This document shows positions 12,914 through 19,621 of a stretch of 28,833 nucleotides of DNA, piece after piece (positions within the stretch are counted from its first letter, which is position 1; every line of letters begins with the position of its first letter). The notes beneath the pieces were generated by a model, which saw nothing but the letters and a program-made list of their open reading frames with translations, did not search any database and was not told the DNA's origin. Source of the stretch: a virus. The position numbers and the translations under genes are program-made. The stretch covers positions 1 to 28,833 of IMG/VR virus record IMGVR_UViG_3300029319_004065; one strand, 5' to 3'.

Positions 12914-15900
12914 ATGAGTGTATTTAGAATATTCAGAAACAAAAGAGACACATTCGTTGTCTTTCAAAAACTGGCAAGAAAGATTGGTAACAGGCAGTTA
13001 GATACATTGACAGCCCGTGCCAACCCTACTGGTTCAGGTGTTGATATATTAGATGATGATGAAACAGAAACACTAGGTGAAGACTTTTTAGTATTATCAA
13101 ATGGTGCCGTAGATAAATTTAGATTACGATTTTGGGATTCTAAAAGAAGAAATCTTGGCGCTCAACAATCATATACTGATAGAGACGCCTTAGTTGTTGC
13201 ATTAAACTCAATTCTACAAACAACGGAAGATGACGCTGACTTATTAGATATTTTATTACTAGATGGTACAGATGATGCAGGTACTAATGCTACAGACGGT
13301 ATTGTACTAAACGCCATAGATGCTAATGGTACTGATGAGGATGGTGGTATTGTATTAGAAAACAATACAATGGACCACATTGCTAACCCACCAATTAAAT
13401 CTATTAACTTAATTGAAAACGCAAATGATTTCAATGTAATACGAAATGAGAAAGGATCAAATGTAGAGTTTTTAGGTGCAAATAAACCTAACTTCTTTTT
13501 AGGCACACTTACAGCGATAGCAGGTAGTACAAGTACAAAACTTTCTATTCGTAATGACGCCAGAACAGTAGATAATAACAATGCTGTATTTGAGTTTTTT
13601 GATTTAGAATTTACACGATTTAGAAATTCTAGTGGTGAACTATTTGCTAATAGAGATACCGCAATAACTGAACTAAACATTTTATTTTCTGAATTACCAA
13701 CTGCTTCAGTTATTGCCACACAAGACTTTTTTCATAATGATGATAACTCACAATTGACTGGTAGAACTTTTGATCCATCAAAAGGGCCTGCGTTTTGGGG
13801 TACAACATTAAAAGCAGGTGAAGAATTAACTTTCTCTGGACATTCTTCAGGTAAAGTTTTACTTGTTGGTAAGTTTGGTGGTGCGACAAGCACAGTAGGT
13901 CAAAGTGCTTTCAATGTAGGCAATTGGGATAAACGAATTGGTATTAATACAAGTGGTCAATTACAAGCAAATGGTAGTAATAGGGATTCAAGTGTGGCAA
14001 TGGGTATTGGTCGACAACAAGATCATTCAAATGCAAGTTTTGCTATGAGATATGATAGAGATAATTTTAAATTACAACTTGTTGATTTATCATTTGGTTT
14101 TGAAATGATAGTTGGTGAGGCAAGTGTCGCTGAAGATGGTAGTGCGATTACAATACATTTTGCCGCTTCATCATCTACAAGTGATTATACCACTACAATA
14201 GAACTACCGGCAGTTACTCAACGAAAAGTAGATTTAATTTTACATGCTGAACATACAGCGAATGATGTAACGGACGATGATTATACAAACGGTGTTGTAG
14301 AGGACGCTGTGTTTAGTATGAACAAACCACTCAACAAAGGTGAGAAGTTAGTATTTACACCACAAACCAATCATGGCGCTCAGGCAATATTACTTGATTA
14401 CACAGGTAGTTCTGGTAGTGGTACAGGTCAAACAGGTGTTGAAAGTAGAACAAATGCTGGACTTATATTTGCGGCACATGATGACACTAACGCTGGTAAT
14501 GTAACTTCATCAACAGGTTTTACAATTAATCAATATTCAAGTCGTTATGATACATCAACAAGAACATCAAATCAAATTGGTCGTGCTATGTCTATAAGAT
14601 ATCATACAGATAATAAAATTGATTTGTATGATGAAACGGCAGAAGAAATACTATTCACAAAAGATAGTAATGCTGATGGTAACCCTATTACATTATTTTT
14701 AGCAGGTCTTGTTGACGATAGTGGTAGTGATAAAGTATTACATTTAAAAGGATTGAACATGGAACCTGTTGGCACAGACATGGCTGCCAGACCTAGTTTT
14801 ATTTCCTATACTCATGGTACTTCCTCTGATGTATCAATCAATACGGACCCGGATCAAATTAAGAATAGATTATATTCAGATACAGGTAATCAATCAAGTG
14901 GTGTTGATAAGTTACAAGGTCCACATGATAGAGTACAATATGGTGCGACACTACGAGGTGGTATGGAAACATCATTTACTGGCCCTTCAACTTTTATAAC
15001 AAGTAATAAAACTGCCGGGAATAATTTTGGTGTATCAACAGGCCCAAGTGTGAGTAATGATTGGTCAACAAAATATTCTATTTTAAGAGATGGTGAATTA
15101 TCAAGTGATAACCTCATCAATGCTTCTATAACTTCAAGTGATTTCATAGATTTAGATAGAACAGACGCAAGTGGTTCAGACGCAGGTGATGAAGTATTAC
15201 TTGATAGAACAGACAGTAGTGGTTCAAATGCTGGTGGTAAAATAGTCATAGAACAAAACGATAGTGATTTGTTTGAAGACTTATCTGGTATTGATATGAG
15301 ATTACGATACGAACACGGTACAAACTTATTACATTTAGACGCTATACAAAATGGCGTGAGAAAAAGAATTGCCACAGGTAATGCCCAAGTAGATAGTGAT
15401 GGTGATTTTGTACATATTACCAGTTCTGGTGATGATACCAAAGTATTACCATTTAGTACGCCATTCTTCTATGGTATGGAATATGCCCATACGGCGACAG
15501 CAAGTCCACAAGAGTATCGTGGTTTGAATAATCAGTTTTTAGATTGGCCGACACAGAATACAACATTAAAAGCAGACACAGTATTAAGACACATTGATGG
15601 TATCATGCCAGGTTTTAAAATACATTTTCAACTACCAACAGAAACTGGCAATACTATTAATTTCAAGTTTGGTGATTGGAAAACAGGTAATGCCGCTTCT
15701 GGCGAATCAAACCCAGTTACAGATAATGCTAAATGGAATTGGGGTTTTGAATTAAATGATGGTAATGAAAAGATACTTGCAAGTGATTTACATAACATGG
15801 AGTTTAACAAGAAGCACCCATTCTATAATCCTGGACCACCAGATGCTGTTGATACTGATACTGAATTTTGGCAAAGACCAAACAATGAAAACAAAAAGAC

Positions 15901-17254
15901 AAATGTTTCATTGAGATACCATGATAATAATACAGTAGATATATTTGATGAAGATGTTGGTAAAGTAATATTAAATTACATAGGTTCGTTAGATGGTAGT
16001 GCCTTCAAGTTTGCCTGGTGTACAGATGGTGATATATCTAATTCATTACACCCAGGTTATATTACAAATGCTGATCCTAAAGTAAGTAGAATTACAGAAG
16101 CAGATGGTGATTTACCAAACGGTCAAGTTAGTCAATTATTACGAGGTAAATCACCTCTACTAGGTGCTGGTTATTATGTTGCATATGGTCCAGATAATGG
16201 TTCTAAAAAGAACACGCCATTGGCTGATAGATCATTACACCCAGTTTACTTCTCAAACAGTTTAGATTACAGACACGAATTTACTTTTAACACTCCTGGT
16301 TCTGGTCAAACAGGTAGTAGTCTTTATTCAATACAACTTTGGTCAGGTAATACTAATGCACCAGCAGGAACAAACGCACAACAGGCGGCAAATGTAGAAC
16401 TGGCAATTGGTGTTTCTGATACTGGTATATCAACGAATGATACTTTTGGTACAGATTTATCATCAAGTTTACTTTTATCAGACGATACAGAATTAGTATT
16501 ACGATATGATTATGATGGCTTTGTAAGATTATTAAAACCAAGTAATGGTTATGAGGTACTTCTTACATCAAATAGAAGTTTCTTAGGTGAGAATTGTCTT
16601 TATATACATTTGTCTGGTAATGCCAACGCTTCTGATGGTAATACATCAGCGCCAAGTTTTGCTGAACGAGGTGATTTCTGGAAACTTATCGCCTTTGATT
16701 CCTCTAACGCCCCATCTGGTTACAATTCACAAGATTGGCGTACTGATAGTATAACTCAACATGTAGTCTATCAAGCAGTAAGACCTATATCACCAGGTCA
16801 AAAATATGCAGGTATAAAATTACCAGAGCAAGCACCAAATACCATGTTTGGTATCGCATATAATGGTTGGCAAGGTGAAACTGATTTAACATTAACTTCT
16901 GGTAATGATTTCACAGATGAGATAGGGGCGAGTGGTTCTGGTTTATCATTTAGATGGCAAACAAATGAAAAATTTGATAATGTTACTAACGCTACCTTAA
17001 ATACAAGTAACAGTAATTACAATGGTGGTAGTGCCGCATGGATACCAGGCACAGTTGCAGGTGGTATAAACATAGAGTTTAGATATATTTCTTCTTCAAA
17101 GAAAGTAGAAGTATGGGACGCTGACCAGAATGAAAAGATACTTGAATCCACAAATGCAATAGACGCCTCTGGTAGAGACATAACTTTAGTTATTGGTTCT
17201 GTACAGAATGATATAGATGACCAATTAACAGAATATAGAATAGAACAAAACTAA
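12914..17254 (+). CDS. giant modular structural protein, probable tail fibre or adhesin
   Basis: 1446 aa, the largest gene here, without a signal peptide. The first 60 residues (RIFRNKRDTFVVFQKLARKIG) may be an attachment domain. Two Asp/Gly/Thr-rich linker sets occur: LLDGTDDAGTNATDG with NAIDANGTDEDGG at about 115-150, and LDRTDASGSDAGD with LDRTDSSGSNAGG at about 750-780. Six copies of a sandwich-type module end in a pattern like RYHxDNxxxLxD, then I/V-L, DG, IxLxxxG, near residues 376, 556, 793, 996, 1192 and 1384. This spacing of 180-237 residues suggests tandem lectin-like (LamG/concanavalin type) domains. Surface glycan binding during host recognition is likely but not proven; no catalytic motif is seen. 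Confidence 0.7.
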   Translation: MSVFRIFRNKRDTFVVFQKLARKIGNRQLDTLTARANPTGSGVDILDDDETETLGEDFLVLSNGAVDKFRLRFWDSKRRNLGAQQSYTDRDALVVALNSILQTTEDDADLLDILLLDGTDDAGTNATDGIVLNAIDANGTDEDGGIVLENNTMDHIANPPIKSINLIENANDFNVIRNEKGSNVEFLGANKPNFFLGTLTAIAGSTSTKLSIRNDARTVDNNNAVFEFFDLEFTRFRNSSGELFANRDTAITELNILFSELPTASVIATQDFFHNDDNSQLTGRTFDPSKGPAFWGTTLKAGEELTFSGHSSGKVLLVGKFGGATSTVGQSAFNVGNWDKRIGINTSGQLQANGSNRDSSVAMGIGRQQDHSNASFAMRYDRDNFKLQLVDLSFGFEMIVGEASVAEDGSAITIHFAASSSTSDYTTTIELPAVTQRKVDLILHAEHTANDVTDDDYTNGVVEDAVFSMNKPLNKGEKLVFTPQTNHGAQAILLDYTGSSGSGTGQTGVESRTNAGLIFAAHDDTNAGNVTSSTGFTINQYSSRYDTSTRTSNQIGRAMSIRYHTDNKIDLYDETAEEILFTKDSNADGNPITLFLAGLVDDSGSDKVLHLKGLNMEPVGTDMAARPSFISYTHGTSSDVSINTDPDQIKNRLYSDTGNQSSGVDKLQGPHDRVQYGATLRGGMETSFTGPSTFITSNKTAGNNFGVSTGPSVSNDWSTKYSILRDGELSSDNLINASITSSDFIDLDRTDASGSDAGDEVLLDRTDSSGSNAGGKIVIEQNDSDLFEDLSGIDMRLRYEHGTNLLHLDAIQNGVRKRIATGNAQVDSDGDFVHITSSGDDTKVLPFSTPFFYGMEYAHTATASPQEYRGLNNQFLDWPTQNTTLKADTVLRHIDGIMPGFKIHFQLPTETGNTINFKFGDWKTGNAASGESNPVTDNAKWNWGFELNDGNEKILASDLHNMEFNKKHPFYNPGPPDAVDTDTEFWQRPNNENKKTNVSLRYHDNNTVDIFDEDVGKVILNYIGSLDGSAFKFAWCTDGDISNSLHPGYITNADPKVSRITEADGDLPNGQVSQLLRGKSPLLGAGYYVAYGPDNGSKKNTPLADRSLHPVYFSNSLDYRHEFTFNTPGSGQTGSSLYSIQLWSGNTNAPAGTNAQQAANVELAIGVSDTGISTNDTFGTDLSSSLLLSDDTELVLRYDYDGFVRLLKPSNGYEVLLTSNRSFLGENCLYIHLSGNANASDGNTSAPSFAERGDFWKLIAFDSSNAPSGYNSQDWRTDSITQHVVYQAVRPISPGQKYAGIKLPEQAPNTMFGIAYNGWQGETDLTLTSGNDFTDEIGASGSGLSFRWQTNEKFDNVTNATLNTSNSNYNGGSAAWIPGTVAGGINIEFRYISSSKKVEVWDADQNEKILESTNAIDASGRDITLVIGSVQNDIDDQLTEYRIEQN
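14040..17215 (+). repeat. diverged tandem protein modules within the giant adhesin
   Basis: Recurring segments FAMRYDRDNFKLQLVD, MSIRYHTDNKIDLYD, MRLRYEHGTNLLHLD, VSLRYHDNNTVDIFD, LVLRYDYDGFVRLLK and IEFRYISSSKKVEVWD, each followed 25-40 residues later by a strand such as ITLFLAG, FKFAWC, LYIHLSG or ITLVIGS. The DNA copies are strongly diverged, so the duplication is old. The interval marks the first to last recognised motif. Confidence 0.6.
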
Positions 17255-17257
17255 ATA
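17251..17257 (+). promoter_or_regulatory. late-type box CTAAATA before the second curlin gene
   Basis: CTAAATA overlaps the stop of the 1446-aa gene and ends 5 nt before the ATG at 17263; no ribosome site is visible. The following GTAGT is identical to the bases after the box at 8298, giving AAATAGTAGT in both. Confidence 0.55.
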
Positions 17258-17262
17258 GTAGT

Positions 17263-17616
17263 ATGATACGATATCTCATTATTGGTATATTACTTTACCT
17301 ATTATTTCAATGTTGGACAAAAGATGTTATGGCCAACGATTTACATTTTACAATTGATAATCTCACAGATGGTGGTACATTTAATTCTGTACAAGATGGT
17401 ATAGATAATGACATTGATTTTGACATTGTAAGTATGGACGGGTTTATCATAGATATAGACCAGATAGGCAATAACAATACAATTGATGTAGATGTAGATG
17501 GTAGAACAAGTAATGGTTCTTCAATGTATTTCACACAATCTGGTAACAATAAATCATACACAGGCAGTTTATACTGTGGCCATAGTTTCTGTACTATGAC
17601 CGTAACACAAGACTAA
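17263..17616 (+). CDS. short curlin-repeat protein (CsgB-like minor subunit)
   Basis: 117 aa. A signal peptide of about 24 residues (YLIIGILLYLLFQCWTKDVMA) is followed by ND, the same first mature residues as the larger curlin protein. The mature chain carries IDIDQIGNNNTIDVDVDG and YFTQSGNNKSYTGS, two clear curlin-type units, and ends in MTVTQD. Two Cys near the C-terminus (YCGHSFC) could form a disulphide. The small repeat number suggests a nucleator or cap rather than the main fibre subunit. It is separated from its partner genes by the structural pair. Confidence 0.8.
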   Translation: MIRYLIIGILLYLLFQCWTKDVMANDLHFTIDNLTDGGTFNSVQDGIDNDIDFDIVSMDGFIIDIDQIGNNNTIDVDVDGRTSNGSSMYFTQSGNNKSYTGSLYCGHSFCTMTVTQD

Positions 17617-17621
17617 TTTAA

Positions 17622-17628
17622 CTAAATA
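17622..17628 (+). promoter_or_regulatory. late-type box CTAAATA before the CHASE2 cyclase gene
   Basis: CTAAATA ends 6 nt before the ATG at 17635 in an 18-nt intergenic gap with no Shine-Dalgarno sequence. It has the same geometry as the boxes at 17251 and 24816. Confidence 0.55.
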
Positions 17629-17634
17629 ATTAAT

Positions 17635-19470
17635 ATGAAATGGTTGACACACTGGTCAACTGCCTTTATTACATTGGTGGTATTGACCTATATTGGATTA
17701 CAAGACCCAGGGTTCAAAGAAATCTTACGCCTAAAATCATTTGATTATCTACTAGGCAACGAGGAAGTCAAACCATCACAGGACATTACCATAGTAACAA
17801 TAGATGAACAAGCCATAGAGAAGTATGGTCAATGGCCATGGCCTCGTAATGTATTATCAGACTTAATTGTAAATTTAAGACAATCACAAACTGGCATAAT
17901 TGTTATGCCTATATTGTTTAGTGAACAAGATCGTTTTGGACATGATGAAGAATTTTGTATTACATTAGGTTATGGTACAGTAATTGCACAAACAGGTACA
18001 ACGCAAACAAGAAAATCTAATCCTGTGCCAAGAGGTGTGGCAAAGATTGGCGACCCACTAAACTTTTTATATGAATGGCCTGGTATGGTTGGACCATTAC
18101 CAAGTCTGGCACAATGTACACAAGGTGTAGGTGTTATCAATACAGCACCAGAGATAGATGGCGTTACAAGACGAGTGCCATTATTGATGAAGATAGGCGA
18201 AGAAGTTTATCCTAACATGGCAATAGAAACAATAAGAGTTGCTGTTGGTGATCCATCTTATCAAGTCAAAGCAGATGATACAGGTGTTGTGGCGATGAGA
18301 GTGCCTGCATATGCAACAATCAATACAGACGCTAATGCCAGAATATGGTTACGATGGAATAAAGAGTTTAAAACAATAAGTGCCGCAAGTGATAACTTTG
18401 ATGAGGCTGCAGGTACAACTGTTATAATTGCATTGACGGCAGAAGGTCTATCAAGTGTAATTGCAACACCTACTGGCGAACAATATGATTATGTTATAAG
18501 TGCCAACTCACTACAAACAATACTTGATGGTGAGACAATTAAAAGATATGATAGTTTAATTGAATTAGCGCTTGCATTTTTGGCAGGTTGTGTTATAATA
18601 GTATTAACAAGATATGCACCATACTGGATTATTGGTCTTGCATTGATTATTGGTACACTTGGTATTGGTAATTACTTCACGGTTGCATTTGAGACATTAG
18701 TATTAATAGATGTTACATGGATATTATTGACACTATGGGTATGTGGTTTTCATGCTACATTCTTACGATTTATATTAGAGTTTAGACTTAAACAACAAAT
18801 ACGAAAACAGTTTGAAAAGTATCTGGACCCAAGACAAGTTGCAATACTTGTAAAGAATCCAGAGAAGTTAAAACTAGGTGGTGAACGAAAAGAAATGTCT
18901 TTCTTGTTTATGGACATTGTAGGTTTCACACCTATTTCAGAATACTATAAGAACAATGATGATCCAGAAGGACTTGTCAATGTCATCAATGACTATCTAA
19001 ACAGAATGAGTAAGATAGTATTGAAGAACGGTGGTACAATAGACAAGTATATGGGTGATTGTATTATGGCATTTTGGAACGCACCGTTAGATTGTCCTAA
19101 TCATGCTGAGATGGCAGTAAAGACATCTATTGAGTGTGCTGAAGAAACAGATAGAATTAAGAAAGAGTTTAAAGAAAAAGGTTTGCCAGATATTAACATT
19201 GGTTCAGGTGTTAACACTGGTACATGCATAGTAGGTAATATGGGTAGTGAAATGCGATTAGATTATTCTGTTATAGGTGATAGTGTAAATCTTGCGGCAC
19301 GATTAGAAGCGGCAACAAGAAATTACAAAGATAAGAATGGTAAAGTTACACCTACTTTATATTCATCTTATACACAGGAACAATTGGTTGATATTAAATC
19401 AGTTGAAGTGGATAAGATAAAGGTGAAAGGTAAAGAAGAACTGATCACCATCTATAAACCAATGGAGTAA
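17635..19470 (+). CDS. CHASE2-domain class III adenylate cyclase
   Basis: 611 aa. A first membrane span is at residues 4-22, followed by a periplasmic CHASE2 sensor to about 300 (ITIVTIDEQAIEKYGQWPWPR, GVGVINTAPEIDGVTRRVPLL). Three further spans lie near 305-325, 330-350 and 355-377, then a linker FEKYLDPRQVAILVKNPEKL and the catalytic domain. Catalytic residues are all present: metal ligands Asp427 (FMDIVGF) and Asp475 (KYMGD), adenine-specifying Lys471, Ser545 in YSVIGD at the position usually Thr in class IIIb, and transition-state Asn552 and Arg556 (VNLAARLE). It should therefore make cAMP in response to an envelope signal. A complete receptor cyclase is very unusual in a phage. Confidence 0.93.
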   Translation: MKWLTHWSTAFITLVVLTYIGLQDPGFKEILRLKSFDYLLGNEEVKPSQDITIVTIDEQAIEKYGQWPWPRNVLSDLIVNLRQSQTGIIVMPILFSEQDRFGHDEEFCITLGYGTVIAQTGTTQTRKSNPVPRGVAKIGDPLNFLYEWPGMVGPLPSLAQCTQGVGVINTAPEIDGVTRRVPLLMKIGEEVYPNMAIETIRVAVGDPSYQVKADDTGVVAMRVPAYATINTDANARIWLRWNKEFKTISAASDNFDEAAGTTVIIALTAEGLSSVIATPTGEQYDYVISANSLQTILDGETIKRYDSLIELALAFLAGCVIIVLTRYAPYWIIGLALIIGTLGIGNYFTVAFETLVLIDVTWILLTLWVCGFHATFLRFILEFRLKQQIRKQFEKYLDPRQVAILVKNPEKLKLGGERKEMSFLFMDIVGFTPISEYYKNNDDPEGLVNVINDYLNRMSKIVLKNGGTIDKYMGDCIMAFWNAPLDCPNHAEMAVKTSIECAEETDRIKKEFKEKGLPDINIGSGVNTGTCIVGNMGSEMRLDYSVIGDSVNLAARLEAATRNYKDKNGKVTPTLYSSYTQEQLVDIKSVEVDKIKVKGKEELITIYKPME

Positions 19471-19472
19471 AC

Positions 19473-19616
19473 ATGACTATAACTAGGCAGGTAACAACAA
19501 TGTTATCACAATTTAAAGGGAGAACTAAAATGAAAAACTTAAAGAAACAAACGAAACAAACAAAGATTAAAAATTATTCTAACTTAATGAAGACGCCTAG
19601 GTATCAGACGGCATAA
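19473..19616 (+). CDS. small basic protein after the cyclase
   Basis: 47-aa ORF starting 2 nt after the cyclase stop, with GGAG at 19464-19467. An in-frame ATG at 19530 has an even better ribosome site (GGGAG at 19518-19522) and would give 28 aa. The product is Lys/Thr/Gln-rich (MKNLKKQTKQTKIKNYSN) and has no hydrophobic segment. It is the last gene of the rightward run, ending 9 nt before the terminator stem. No family recognised; it could be a small regulator or a decayed end. Confidence 0.45.
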   Translation: MTITRQVTTMLSQFKGRTKMKNLKKQTKQTKIKNYSNLMKTPRYQTA

Positions 19617-19621
19617 ATCTT

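Noticed and set aside
8313-19470. Host chromosome origin of the curli/cyclase genes (chimeric assembly)
   Set aside because: The genes are joined without break to gp32 on one side and phage structural genes inside and after, share the same late boxes and similar AT-rich composition, and a curli cluster in related phages is recalled. Read mapping would still be the decisive test.
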